In this document: positions 24,747-36,926 of the stretch, one piece after another
Layout of the letters: each line of letters begins with the position of its first letter
Numbering within the stretch: the stretch's first letter is position 1
Assembly: GCA_001661515.1 (NCBI GenBank)
Contig: LUVW01000037.1
Location: forward strand, 80,958 to 144,957
Direction: 5' to 3'
Source: Capniomyces stellatus
Lineage: Eukaryota > Kickxellomycota > Harpellomycetes > Harpellales > Legeriomycetaceae
Length of the DNA stretch: 64,000 bases
The notes under the pieces: generated by a model
What the model was told of the DNA's origin: nothing
The model's database searches: none
Seen by the model: the letters and a program-made list of their open reading frames with translations, nothing else
Made by a program: the position numbers and the translations under genes

Positions 24747-26567
24747 TTATGTAGTCACGCTAATCACAAACTCGGTTTCATCGCTCGTCTCAATTCCCTT
24801 CAACTTCAGCAACTTTCTTATCTGCACCACAATATACTCCTTCAGTGCACTCACTTGCCCATCGCTTGTAACAACCTTCATGTCATCTCCCATCCCAACA
24901 GATTCCTTCCCCTCACCTTCACCCCCTACCACCCCTTCCCCTCCAGCCAAGTAATCACCACTCCCTTCTTTCTTTTCCTTGATTATCATCTCCAACACAA
25001 ACTCAATAATCCTGTCCAACGTTGACTGGTCCATATCCACCTCTTCATCTCCCCCCTCTTTGGTTTCTCCACTCTCTTCTTCTTGCTGCTGCTTTGTTTC
25101 TCTTATCTTTTTTGCTGTCTCTGTTATCAACATCTTAACCCTATCAAACACTTCCTGGATTTTTAGCGTCACTTCTCCCCCTCTCCCATCCTCTTTTCCG
25201 TCCATCCCACCACCTCCATCCTCTAACCCTTCTCCTAACCCTCCTCCTAACCCTCCTTCCACCCTATTAATCTCTTTGCCTCCCTTTTCAACCATATCCC
25301 CAATATTATTCAATATTTTTCCTACATCCATTCTTTCCATCCCATCACTACCAACTCCCCCCACACTTCCTAACCCTGCATCCACTTCCTCGTTCACCCC
25401 TTCCACTTTTTCTTTATCTCCTTTTACAACCGGCTCTTTTCCTGTCCTAAACATACTCCCTATCAAATCACTGATTATTGGGAGTATTTGCTTCACTGAT
25501 GTAAACGCTCTACCATCCTCTTTCTGCTCAGTATTCTTGACATCTTTGTTTAAAACTGATAACGGTGGATTTCCCCCTTTGCCTGGCATTGTTTTTATGT
25601 CTTCTGGTGGATTTACTGGTGGACTTCCTGGCGGTGATACAGGTGCTACAGGTGATACAGGTGCTACAGGTGCTACAGGTGCTACAGGTGCTACAGGTGC
25701 TACAGGTGCTACAGGTTCTGGTTTTACACCCGCTGCTGGTGGTGGCTTTGCTCCTGATGCTGGCGGAGGCTGTGGTATTTGTGCATTGTTGTTTGGTGGT
25801 TGTGGTGCTACTGGAGCTAGTGGTCCTGGCTTTGCTCCGTCTGCCACTGGTACAACCGGTTTTTGATCTACAGGCTTGACTCCTGTTGACTCTTGCCCTG
25901 ATTCTAAAGGATTGGTAAGCGATTCAAGTATCCCCTTCATTATCTCACTCAATATCGGAAGTATGTCCCCCATTAAATTGGAATCGGTTTCAGATCCGGT
26001 GCTTGGCTTTGAATTCTGACCTAGTAACTCGGAATCTCCCTTTTTTTGTGGCGGCAATAGACCGCCCGGCATTTGTGGCAATGTCGATATTGCCTGCTGG
26101 TCTTGCTGTGGCAGATCTCCAAAAATATTTTCAATCACCTTGTTCAAAATCTGGAGAAGTGTCTCTGTGTTTAGCTGTGAACCCTTTGAGTCCATAATCG
26201 CTTCAATAACCGCGTTTGAGCCACCCATATCGCCAAGACTTTGGTTCTTGCTTGGTAAAGACTGCGAGTCATTACTGTCTACACCATCTCCCATCAATAT
26301 CTCTGCAATAGATCTGAGAATATCCAAAACCCCTTTCAGTTCGGATGGTATTGGTGTCTCCTGGCCAATACCTTGGTTGCTTCCGGGTGCATCCATTGAA
26401 GACGCCGAGTCTCCTGTAAGCACATTGTTTACTGGCCTTATCGTAGCTGCTATCTTTAGCTCGTTTTCATTTGAACTGATATCGATACTTCCTTTTGAAT
26501 TCTGCGTAACTGCTGCGGCTGTAATCGCCAGCGAGTAGATTGAAACCAATGCTATCGATACTCTCAT
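24747..26567 (-). CDS. Secreted low-complexity protein with Pro/Val/Ala repeats, function unknown
   Basis: A single-exon gene of 606 residues. I do not recognise a family. A signal peptide (MRVSIALVSIYSLAITAAA) is followed by three segments. Residues about 30-220 contain spaced hydrophobic helices of similar pattern (ILRSIAEILMG, LLQILNKVIENIFG, ILPILSEIMKGILESL). A Pro-rich stretch holds nine or so VAP/VSP triplets, encoded at 25633-25715. A Gly/Glu/Lys-rich half contains further short amphipathic segments (VFDRVKMLITE, IIEFVLEMIIK). The recurring helix pattern may be a degenerate internal repeat. Cysteine is nearly absent. The minus-strand reading is preferred over a long open frame on the other strand because only this one has a start with a signal peptide. 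It could be a surface or matrix protein. Confidence 0.75.
   Translation of the reverse strand: MRVSIALVSIYSLAITAAAVTQNSKGSIDISSNENELKIAATIRPVNNVLTGDSASSMDAPGSNQGIGQETPIPSELKGVLDILRSIAEILMGDGVDSNDSQSLPSKNQSLGDMGGSNAVIEAIMDSKGSQLNTETLLQILNKVIENIFGDLPQQDQQAISTLPQMPGGLLPPQKKGDSELLGQNSKPSTGSETDSNLMGDILPILSEIMKGILESLTNPLESGQESTGVKPVDQKPVVPVADGAKPGPLAPVAPQPPNNNAQIPQPPPASGAKPPPAAGVKPEPVAPVAPVAPVAPVAPVAPVSPVAPVSPPGSPPVNPPEDIKTMPGKGGNPPLSVLNKDVKNTEQKEDGRAFTSVKQILPIISDLIGSMFRTGKEPVVKGDKEKVEGVNEEVDAGLGSVGGVGSDGMERMDVGKILNNIGDMVEKGGKEINRVEGGLGGGLGEGLEDGGGGMDGKEDGRGGEVTLKIQEVFDRVKMLITETAKKIRETKQQQEEESGETKEGGDEEVDMDQSTLDRIIEFVLEMIIKEKKEGSGDYLAGGEGVVGGEGEGKESVGMGDDMKVVTSDGQVSALKEYIVVQIRKLLKLKGIETSDETEFVISVTT
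25633..25715 (-). repeat. 9-bp tandem repeat encoding Val-Ala-Pro triplets
   Basis: About nine copies of GGTGCTACA (plus strand), with some GGTGATACA variants, read as VAP/VSP triplets in the secreted protein. The frame is kept at any copy number, so length variation between strains is likely. Confidence 0.9.
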
Positions 26568-27663
26568 ATTTATCTCCCTTTATTTACAAGTAATAGTATA
26601 GATATAACCTGTTATTTATTATACTGATTTTTTTTTACTATGTTTATATGTCCTGTTGAACAAATACTGTGATGATATGGTTATTGTTTTCGTTTCAGCT
26701 TTTATTATTCTGGTTTACCCACTGCTATTTATATCATAACAACATCACTTTTTGTGTGCTTATCAGTGTTGCTCAAACATTTGTAAGTCTGCTCTTGCTG
26801 CCAGGGAAGCTACATACGCTTATCTATTATATGGTTTATACTATAAAATAGCCAGCTTATTAAACTCGTACGAACAACTCTTAATTTCCCATAATACTTG
26901 GTTATTTACACCTTTATACATGTGATTGGGTTTCAAATTTGTCACTGTCGCTGTTCCACTCTTGGCGCTGCTATAAAACTTTCAATTAATACAGCATAGT
27001 ACCATTATCTTTTTTTCCATTCCGCATTATTCTTGTTAAAAACAATGTGTTGTTGATGTTGGAGTTGGGTTACCAAGTGCGATGGGTTTAAATACGTTTT
27101 TCCCTTTAATTTTTCAAGTGACGACCCTTAACTATTACTATTTTATTATTGACTAGAGCGTTTAAAACATCATCCACTGTTTGGGCTGTTTGTTTGTACC
27201 ATATCAGTCATTTTTTGCACTGAAAAGAAGCAATTAGTGGGAATAGCTGCACCCAAACAATACATTTTGTTCACCTTTAATCAAAAGCAAACTATTGCTT
27301 TTCAATATTATAATATACACAAACATTATGAAATTAAAAATATACACACACAAACGATACGAAAATAAAAAAAATACACACACAAGCGTATCTAATTACT
27401 CGTAAGCCTGGTCTTGGTTAATCAAAGTTTCACTGCTAGTCATTGTCTTTGAATCCTGGGTGATTAATCCGATCCATTGCTTTTGGAGGAACACAGTATT
27501 ATTCATTAGCACAGTGATTCCTTTTTTTTTTTACAGACAATTTAGCAAGGTTGTTAACTTTTCTTAAAAAAAAAAACCAAAGTAAAATAAAATTAATACC
27601 GTTAAAGTAAAAGTGTTCAGCTTGGTACTTTCATTTATTTTAAAATCGGTAGGCGCTATATGT
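26568..27663. other. Spacer between the Pro/Val/Ala-repeat gene and the GH19 chitinase
   Basis: AT-rich, with no gene recognised. Both neighbours are on the minus strand, so this holds the promoter of the repeat protein and the 3' end of the chitinase. Confidence 0.6.
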
Positions 27664-28917
27664 TTAATTGTAGCAGCCATTTTCAATGGCCAGTGACGAT
27701 GGATCAAATACACTCAGCACTTTAGAATAAATCTCGAATCTTTTCTTTGGTTTGGCCGAATCCGCTCCTCTGCACTCTAAAGCGCCATTGATCAGGTTTG
27801 TTGACGCACCAAACTTTCCTTGCTGGACATCACCACTAACCCCTACATTGTTTTTCCAAAACCAAAAGCTGGTTTCCCATGCCACATTTTCGTCTTGAGC
27901 CACTAAACTCGGGTCATTGACCAGCCTATTATCCCCGTACAGCTCAACTGAGGCTGCCTTATAGTTGTACGACCAGGTAAGCTGTATATACCCGCGCCCA
28001 TAGTAGGCATTGTTTCCAACATCACTCCCGCTCATATACGCTCCAGCACAGCTTCCTGATTTACATGCAATTTCCTCTTTATCTGCCAATCCATTCGACT
28101 CCCACAGGATCTGTGAAAGGAACATGGCTGCTTCCCGCTTGCTTGATATGTTTCCTTTTGGCAAGCCACCTAAAAATCCTTTGCACTGGGCCTCTGTTGG
28201 TTTTCGGTACGAGCTCGATGTCACTGCGTTATAAAAAAGATCACAATCTATCCCCAAATAGCCTGGACCACTGTGCTGTGCTCCATCAGGTACAAGACTC
28301 TGCAAAGCTGTGGGTGTTGGCTCTGGGTTGATGCCTTGTTTTGGAGAAGAGCTTGGTGTTACAGCGTTTCTAAAATCATCGGGCGCTTCAGTAGTAGCCA
28401 CCAATGTGTCCAATTTGGCATCGGCGTGTACATTGTCCAAGTTCCCCGGTATAGCAATAGCATTCGAGTTTTCTATGCTGGGATTTTCAGGCAAAGCTTT
28501 TTGATTACCAGGTTCTCTAAAATCACCAATAGGGTTGTCGCCTGTTTGATCTAGATCATCTAAACGGTCGCTTGGTGTATTCTCCACTCCTTTATCGCCG
28601 TTGTTATTTGGGTTGGTCGGTTTGCTCGGCTTAGGCCTCTTATTTTCTGGTACTTTTCCTTTTGGGTTTTTGGCTTTACTGTCTTTGCTTTTGTTATTAA
28701 TTTTGTTATTGCTTTTGTTATTGTTTTTGTTTAGCATTTTCTTTGCTCGATTCTTTCTGATATCGCTCATTTTCTTTTCAAACTCTTCTTTATTTTCTAA
28801 CACCCTTGGGTTTAATAAATCATGTATGCCTTTTAACGTATCAACCTCGTTACGCCTACTTGTTGGAAGTGCGTGTGCCAGTATGCTGGTAGCTATTATA
28901 ATTACGAGTACTTTCAT
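27664..28917 (-). CDS. Secreted GH19 chitinase with a long low-complexity linker
   Basis: A single-exon gene of 417 residues. A signal peptide (MKVLVIIIATSILAHA) is followed by about 200 residues of Lys/Asn-rich then Pro/Ser-rich linker. A GH19 endochitinase domain spans about residues 220-417. Seen are FYNAV, a helix AMFLSQILWESNGL with the expected catalytic Glu273, and a second acidic pair E281/E282 at the 8-9 residue spacing of short-loop bacterial-type GH19 enzymes. Also seen are YYGRGYIQLTWSYNYK, FWFWKNN and INGALEC. Six or more cysteines suit a secreted protein. The enzyme cuts chitin by inversion. GH19 is common in plants and bacteria and sparse in fungi, mostly in early-diverging lineages. 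The Lys-rich linker may bind anionic wall polymers. A TATA-like box lies 137-144 bp upstream. Confidence 0.92.
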   Translation of the reverse strand: MKVLVIIIATSILAHALPTSRRNEVDTLKGIHDLLNPRVLENKEEFEKKMSDIRKNRAKKMLNKNNNKSNNKINNKSKDSKAKNPKGKVPENKRPKPSKPTNPNNNGDKGVENTPSDRLDDLDQTGDNPIGDFREPGNQKALPENPSIENSNAIAIPGNLDNVHADAKLDTLVATTEAPDDFRNAVTPSSSPKQGINPEPTPTALQSLVPDGAQHSGPGYLGIDCDLFYNAVTSSSYRKPTEAQCKGFLGGLPKGNISSKREAAMFLSQILWESNGLADKEEIACKSGSCAGAYMSGSDVGNNAYYGRGYIQLTWSYNYKAASVELYGDNRLVNDPSLVAQDENVAWETSFWFWKNNVGVSGDVQQGKFGASTNLINGALECRGADSAKPKKRFEIYSKVLSVFDPSSLAIENGCYN

Positions 28918-29053
28918 TCTGAGAAATGTTTGTAGTTTTAACTAATGTTTGTTCGGTGCGTTTATCTAAAAATTGGTTGAATGATATAATGCTAAATAAT
29001 GGGTAAAGTTTGACAAGACGTGCAATTTTATTCAATATTCGACTAACATTTCG

Positions 29054-29061
29054 TTTATATA
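29054..29061 (-). promoter_or_regulatory. TATA-like box of the GH19 chitinase
   Basis: TATATAAA on the minus strand, 137 bp before the chitinase start codon. Confidence 0.45.
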
Positions 29062-32000
29062 TTTGGCGTGGTTTTCTCAACTATTCAAGGTTTTTTTTAA
29101 AAAATGAATTTTAGATTTTGCTTTTCCTTCCTCCAGATTCAATAAAACTATTCCTTTGCACCGTTTTGAAAGGTCAGGATGTATTCAAGACTTAGCTATT
29201 GAAATATTCCATTTCTCTAGAATTTTTTTTTTAAAAAAAAAACCCCTATTCGAGTTCTTACCATTATATATTTTTAGTCAAATACTGTTGGTTCTATATT
29301 TAGTCTGTACACCGAACATGGTAGATAATACAACCAGACATTGGATTTATCACTCTATTTTTAGTAATCAGCTTGTCAAAAGCATTAACAGCAGCTAATC
29401 AGCCATCTCGCTTATGTCTAACCATAATTTTTTTAATTAATATATTACATAATGAATGTATTGCCGTTTATAATAACGACTTGAATTTACTAATACTTTC
29501 AGCATCTTTTAAATTTCCAACCAACCATTAAACGTACTATTCGCCCCATTAAACGCAAACCAAAAACAACGTTCGAGGATTTATATTTCAGTGCTGTTTG
29601 CGCAACTAAAAATAGTAAAAGCCAAGAATGTAAGTCAACTACTGTCAACGCTAATCCTTCTGTATCATATTGAACTGTTAGACTGTTAGACTGGCCTTGT
29701 CTGGACCATTACTTTTGCACAGCGAGCTACTGTCTAACTGTTAAAATGGCATCCAATGTTCCTTTTCTAGCTGAGAAAAGATGTGAGTCCTTTGTTAGAA
29801 CATGATGCTCTTATCTGTGATACTGACTCTTTGAGTGTATATTTTTTCTATGAAAGGCCAGCACCCTAGCATTTACCCAGCATAAGCCTAAACCACGTTA
29901 AACAATCAAGTATAATAAAGGCGTATTTACGCTTATGAATGTTTTATTGCGTTAACGTTAACCGGCCAGGAAGTTCACTGGTCTTGGGAGGTTTTTTGTA
30001 AATATTTGTACATATATATATAAGCAGGTTTGATGATTTTTAAAAAAAGAAACTGTCGTATCCACACTTTTGTTGCTGACTTTGTCGGTTATACGCTGCT
30101 GTCCAACCATTTTCTAAGCCTCAAAGCGGTTCTGAAAGTCTTTTTTGCGCTGCCTGGCATATTAGCCGCTGGTCTGTTGTAGCAATGTACTAACATTGTA
30201 AACTGAGTCATAGCTATAATCTTGTAAGCGAGTAGAATCAATAATAGCGTTTGCCTCGAGTGTATTTAAGAATAACTGTGTAGCACCGGTACGGAACTCT
30301 ACTACCCAATTGCTGATTACAAAGAACAAACACCAGAAAGATGAGTAAAGGCATTTTATGGCGGTGGTGTTGTGCTTACGCACCTACACTTACTTGCTGG
30401 TATCATAGCCTTTACTCTTTTAGTGTTTTTTTTTGTCCATGAGGACTGTTGTTTTCATCAAATAACTACGTTTTTTACTCTGTTTAATCATGCTTCAGTC
30501 TTACCATTACCACTAAACATGCTCGCATTGTCAAAAGACTTTTTTGAGACTAGAGGCTTTTTTGAGACCAAAGACTCAAGTTTGTTACTCTATTTTCCTT
30601 CTAAAGAATGCTGATTTGATAAATTTTATTTAACTTGCCTTTGATTAACTGTCATTGGAGTATCCCACTCAAAAAAAAATACGTTTATAAATATTTGTCG
30701 CTAGGTTATTTCGCTTTTTTACTTTAGTATACACTCCAAGCTGGCTACACATGGGGCGCTTTGGTTTATTTGCAGCTAAGGATTGCTGAAAACCCGAGTC
30801 GCAACCGTCGTTTTTGTCTAAATTTACGTAACCTTCCTTGTCTGATTTTTAAATAGCCCAAACCCTGGTTTTTTTGTTTACTTTTTTCAGATTTGGCCAA
30901 TAACAGACACCTTTTTTAAAAATCAGAAAAATAAACGGGACTTTTTTTTTCTGTTCGATTGTGTCATACTTTAAAATTATTACACTGCCTAGTTTGGAGG
31001 AGTTTACTTGCCAATTGACTCATCACAGAAAAAGTCCAGAGAAATTATAAACACGCACAATTGGTCTAATATACATGGCCATCTTTGCTTTGCAAATCAT
31101 ACCCACGTACATGGCAATAAAGGACCTTTCTTGCTACTCTGCAGTAACTGAACTGGTGTAATGCTTATTCAAAATACAAGTATTTAATTATTGAACAGCG
31201 GGGTAACTTTTTTACCGTGCAATATATAAGCATGGGAAAATATTAACTGTAGGAAATTCGTAAAACACACCAATTATCGGGCTCTACGTGACACCAACAG
31301 TGCTTTTATTTTCAGTATTTTTGACGATAAGTTTAGTATGGTACTGTATTTTGCACCTGAAATCGTATGCAAATTGTATAGCTAAATTGCTGCTATGTAA
31401 AATGCACGGAGTTTTACTTGCAAGCAACTAAACTAGTTGTTACTTTGTCAAAGTGGCCATCGAATCATTGCTACTTGACAAAAGTTGCCCGTGTTTAAAT
31501 CAACAAGGCAAATGAAGCCAGTTGCAGCTATTGGTGGCGATTGCCCTATACCAACTTGACATATCCATTGATATGCGTCTCTTTGATAATTGCGTTCATT
31601 TGGGGTTTAGGATCTTTGTGACCAAATAGGTATAGCTAAACAGCCCTTTAATTAATCCCATTTCAAGTATATTGGGAACTTTTGTGAAAATTTGAACTTG
31701 AATCTGAATCGATAATCTATATCCTGTTTAGTTTGTTGATCTGCCATATATATGACATATGCCAATTGGATTCGGCTTTTTAAACTATAATCGAGATGAT
31801 GCTAAGTTGATGTATAATCTCTCTGTAGGTAAGATTATTAGGCCTATAGATATACACATTAACGTGGTATCTTGTTCAAAACAACACTTGTCCATAAATA
31901 CAAACATAAAAATGCCTCGCTATAGTCTCTAGAATATTGGTCAAATAAAAGGGTGAAGGGAATTTGCTAGCGGAACTTGAACAATACAATTATTTTATTA

Positions 32001-34131
32001 TAGATATTGAACAACATTATCAAAAAGCAGCAATCCCAACTAATTGTAATTCTTTTTTTTTTTAGAAAGCATGCTTGAAGCTAAGTAGCTAAACGGCCAG
32101 TACATATGTTCAAAACCCTTCCCTCCTTAGCGTGCCTTTGAGTAAGCCACCCAAATGCAGCAACATACATTGTTAATATTTATGATGTTGATGTAATGCT
32201 GCCGATTTGGAAAAATAAATCCATACATGACTCACCAATGGGTATATAAGTAGCAACTAGAGCCAATAAATTTGCTAAAAGTAAACTATAGATGTCAGAT
32301 TATCTTGATAGTTGATATTTGTTCTTGTTTTATTAACGCAAAAAGCGTCAATAGTAGTTTTGATTATATTAGACCCAATTATGGATGTGTACGATTGCAC
32401 ATTCTTGCAACCCAGGTTGAACTAAGCCCGTTGGTTATAAAAGTAACAGGTAGTACATGAACTACACAGTTTGTGAATGTGCTACAAGCTATTCTATTTC
32501 AGAACTTTGGAGGATTAATTAGAGTGTATATTGTGTGTTCAGGCCAGGCATTCTCGCATTAGCAACCAAAGCAACTATCTCAGTTTCAATTTGTAACCAC
32601 CTCTAACTATTACATAAGCACTTTCTTTTTGCTATTTATTTGTATTAAAACCTGCTTTTTAATGAGACATATTACATAATCAGTACAACAGCTATGGAGA
32701 AAAAGAGTTGGGAAGCAGGTACAGAGTTGTTGTGTTTTGGCTAAATAGATTATTTTTTTTGCCCATTTGCTCCTGTAAAACAGGCAATATTTTCGGATAC
32801 AATTTAACTTGCATTCATTAGCTAAAAGTAGAAAACAAAAACAAACAAAAGACATACAATAAACTGGAAGTAGCGAGATTGAAATTCGGAAGTATTATAT
32901 AATAAATAGATCGGCACACTTGCTGAAGATGTTTGAAATGATTTACTGTTGTTGAAAATATTCCGTTACAAAAACAGACTTGGATTTTTGGATCTTCTAA
33001 TTGACCTCAAAAATCGCGTAATTCCCATTGAAACTTTGTGTTTGCCATAGGCTACAGCCCATAATGCATTTGCTCGATAGATTTGGATTTGGATAATTGA
33101 AGCCAACAACAGCAGCAACAGTAACAACAGAAATAATACTAGTAGTATCACTATTGCTTTTTAAAGAAATCGCTAAAATATAAATTAATTGAATTGTGTG
33201 AAATATATTATCGTACGAGTATTAATTACAAGATGTATTCGATCTAGTGCACAAGCTTTAACGACCCTAACAACCAATCCAATGCTGGCAGCAACACAGT
33301 CTCAATACTTTTACAGACCACTAAATTCATTTCACCATACTCACTGTCAAATTGCAGATGTTATCATTCAATTAGTTCCTCATTCTAGCTTAATACAACC
33401 ATTACTTGCTTGCATTACAGGCTGCTGTAGGCTAACCTTTCTATGTGTTGTTCAACCATCTCACCGCTTATTTTAGTAAAGCCAATTAAACAACATTATT
33501 CAAAACGTCAACAAAACAGTTCAACATGTAATTATTCGCACAATTAAAGGCCCAGATTTACCGGCAATAGCTAATTATTAATCGTATCTTTAAATTATCT
33601 ATTGCATTTTAATCATATTTTATTACAAAAACGCATTTTCCCAATTTGATTTCCATATACCTAAATCAAGAATCATAAGCTAATATCTGGCTTTTACCGA
33701 TTCCGGTATCAAAATTTATTGTGCTTTCTATTTATCGATCAATCCCATTTTTTTGGGGAAGGAAAAATGAAGTGACAATTAGCTACGACTAGAGTAGTCT
33801 AGGTTGGTGTAACTATTTTTTCACTACTAGCGAATAAAGAGAAGCTGAAAATGGGAGAAACTTCCGTACAACAATTGAGAGCACAGCCATTTCTTTACTA
33901 TAGACAAAATTGTCCAATGTATTAATAATTAGCCCATTTAATTTGTATAAACGCAATTAGGCTTGGGAATAATCAGTGTTGCCTAACAATCAAGCGTGTT
34001 ACAAGTTCAATTAGGCTAATGTTCAAGTAGTACTGTGAGTGTATCTCCATTTACCAAATTTTACCCAAAACCCACCAGTCTTACGATTTATAAGTATTAC
34101 ATAACATTATTACTTTTCTTCTGGAAAGGGA

Positions 34132-34141
34132 GGGGGGGGGG
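34132..34141. repeat. G10 homopolymer
   Basis: A run of ten G in AT-rich DNA, one of many G/C runs in spacers of this window. A second G10 lies at 34301-34310. Confidence 0.9.
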
Positions 34142-35395
34142 TGTGTTTAGTTTAGCAATATTAGACAACTAAATCATTTTCACTTTTTATTTTTTAAATT
34201 ATTAAACTATTAAATTATTAAAAATTAACGCCGACAGTAAAATGAAACATAGTTCCAACTCGGTAAACCATTCGAATCTAAGAACTAGGTGGTGTGGGGA
34301 GGGGGGGGGGTGTGATAAAAACTCGAGTAGATTGCAAATCGCTTACGTGCAAAAGTTGCATATTTAGCCGAGGCAGCGGCAGTAAAGACAATGGGTGGTC
34401 ACCAAATATTCTAAAAGTAGAGGCATTACTGCACCCCAAAGTGAGTAAACGCGGGCTAGATCTCGAAGTCAAATAGAAGCAGAGTGAGTAAGGTGAATAG
34501 GGGCCAGATAATACATATTTTCTGTTTCTATTATGTGTTCTTCATTAAATTAAATATCGACAAGTTTAAATGAGGATTAATATACAACCTCGTTTAAGTA
34601 GATAGTCTTGTATAGCACGTATGGACACTATTTTTACACATCATGCTGCACCATAAAAGCGATTAATTTGCGCGGAGCTTAGTTACTAACAAAGCAAATT
34701 GATTCAAGATTAATTAAAAATATAATTGGTTATCGATTACTATTGTTTGAAACTCGAAATTCAACCGAGATTTATTTACTTATTTTTGATTTTCTACGTT
34801 TATTATAAAAAGAAAATAAATGGAATTAGCTGATTCATCCTTGCATCAAAATTTCATTGGCTATGTTAAATGAATTATTATCAATAAAAGCAACAACAAC
34901 CCCCCGAGCTCAGTAACACGTTGAAAAGATAGAAACAGCTCCAAAAAGGCAGTAATGATGACTTAGCATCAATTAGACAATATCCGCTCTCGGATAATTA
35001 GAAAAAAAAACCCACACGTTCTTTTTCGTAAGCTAAGAATATCTGTTATTCGTGTAATTAATTAGCTTAGAATCAAAAGTAGTGTTGTTAAAAAAAAAAG
35101 AGTGATGGTATACGGAATGATTCTAGCATTAACCCCATGGTCTAGTTTTTGACTCATACTTAATGCGTTGGGTTCAGTTTGGATTAAGATGGAGATAGAA
35201 AAAAAAGAAGAAATCAGCCAAGAGTGTCATAGAGCTCATTTTTATAGGACCAGCTTTGATGCTCAATTGCACGGGTTTCTCAGGCTAGAGCTGCTTGCCT
35301 AGTAATTGAGCAAAACATGACCGAGGCTTGGAGGTAGATTTAAGGCGACAGCAGTAGAATAGGGGTAGTAGAGTCGTAGAAAAGCACACGAACAT

Positions 35396-35486
35396 GGATA
35401 TCAATTTTGGATATCAATTTTGGATGCTATTTTTGGATATCAATTTTGAATACCAACTTTGAATGTTAATTTTGGATGTCAATTTT
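35396..35486. repeat. 13-bp tandem repeat, seven copies
   Basis: Seven head-to-tail units of GGATATCAATTTT. Copies 1, 2 and 4 are identical; copies 3, 5, 6 and 7 have one to four changes. It lies in the gene-poor region. Confidence 0.9.
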
Positions 35487-36888
35487 TGCTGGAACGAAAG
35501 TTGGGTGGGGGGGGAAGGTATGACTGTTTTGGGAATAAGTTTCAAAGCCAACGCAGACTCGCAACAATAAGATAATGACTTGATAAAGTTACAGAATATT
35601 ACTGATAACGCCACCAACACCTGGGTCGTAAATTTCTAGCACGACTGGGGTGACGCATATTAAGGTATAAGCAAGTATGCCAAATTGCCTGTTTTTTTTT
35701 TGTTGTTATTTTTCTGCAACCGGGAGTCGAATTTTTTGTTGTTGTAATTGATAGAGTCTATTGTGTATAGTCAGTCACTGCGGTTTTGCAACCAACGCAT
35801 CTAAACTCGGCTAGCAGCCCTGTTATAATTGCTGGGTTTGCAGTAGTTTTAAAAGATAACAGTCGAAATAGGTCGCTTTAACCATCAGTTCTATTCTGCT
35901 TTGGCTCAGCTACTCCTTGCTCTTCCTTTGTTCCTTTTTCCTACTCGTAACCACGCCGACATGGTGATTAATCGTAGAGCAATTATTAGAAATTATTACT
36001 AAAAGATAAACAATAGCAGTCTCTAGCTGATTTGCCAGAGGTAGGAATTACTCAACCCTTAGTAATTACATTAGCTTTAGGAAGGTCCAAATCCGGTAAT
36101 ATGATATATACGATATCTTTTATATAGTATAAATTTATCAATGTAAACAATTATGATGTGGAAATAGACCATATTAAACGCAATTTAACAAACTCAGCGT
36201 TTATTTTGGCCATAGCTAATTAGTGATTTTTTTTCCTCCTCAAAAGGGATTAGTTGAAAAGGTGTGTTAGCAATTAAAATTAAAAGAAGCAAAGTGTTAT
36301 TGCTATTGTCATTTGGCTATTGGTTAGCAGCAAATATATATAGCTCGTTCAATACTGATTTAATGATGCCTTTATAGAATCAAATTAATTAATTATGAAG
36401 ACACCAACTTAGAAAAGACTCGAAATGAGACAAAAGAACAAGAAAAAAACAAAGCGGAATGGGTTATAATAAAACAAAAAAAAAGGGTGAAGAAAAGGAG
36501 AAAAAAGGAATGAAAAAAAGGGAAAAGGCGAAATAAAGGGAAGGAAACAATAAAAAAAGAATTGGATAAACAGAATTTCCAACCAAGACGGTTTATTGAC
36601 TAGTATTTTTATCAAATATATTGTAACACTATTACTATTTTGTTATGATGTTTAGAATATATAATTAATTATGGCATTGTGATTGTATTTTATACATTGC
36701 ATTTTGTAAAACAAATTGTATTCTTTGTGGTATGCTCAGGTAATAATTGACATCCAAATTATCAACTAGTAGCACTTATAAATTCTCGATGTAATTCCTA
36801 CATTTTAGCAATCATAAATTATAAATCTTTTCTTTTTGTACACTCTACTAATCGAGTGATATTGTTATCCAAGTGGTGTTATATTATC

Positions 36889-36889
<1 letters not shown>

Positions 36890-36926
<37 letters not shown>
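36890..36926. repeat. (ATT)n microsatellite
   Basis: About twelve uninterrupted TTA/ATT units some 570 bp upstream of the C2H2 gene start. Confidence 0.9.

Noticed and set aside
24979..25866. Long plus-strand frame with Gly-Ala-Thr collagen-like repeats
   Set aside because: It is the reverse of the Pro/Val/Ala-repeat gene. The minus-strand reading has an ATG with signal peptide and a full-length frame, while this one starts without one.
29797..29828. C/D-box snoRNA-like ATGATGC...CTGA motif pair
   Set aside because: The boxes are only about 20 bp apart, with no terminal stem and no guide match I can point to.
33189..33476. 95-codon open frame in the gene desert
   Set aside because: It does not begin with ATG, and no known motif or neighbouring exon supports it.
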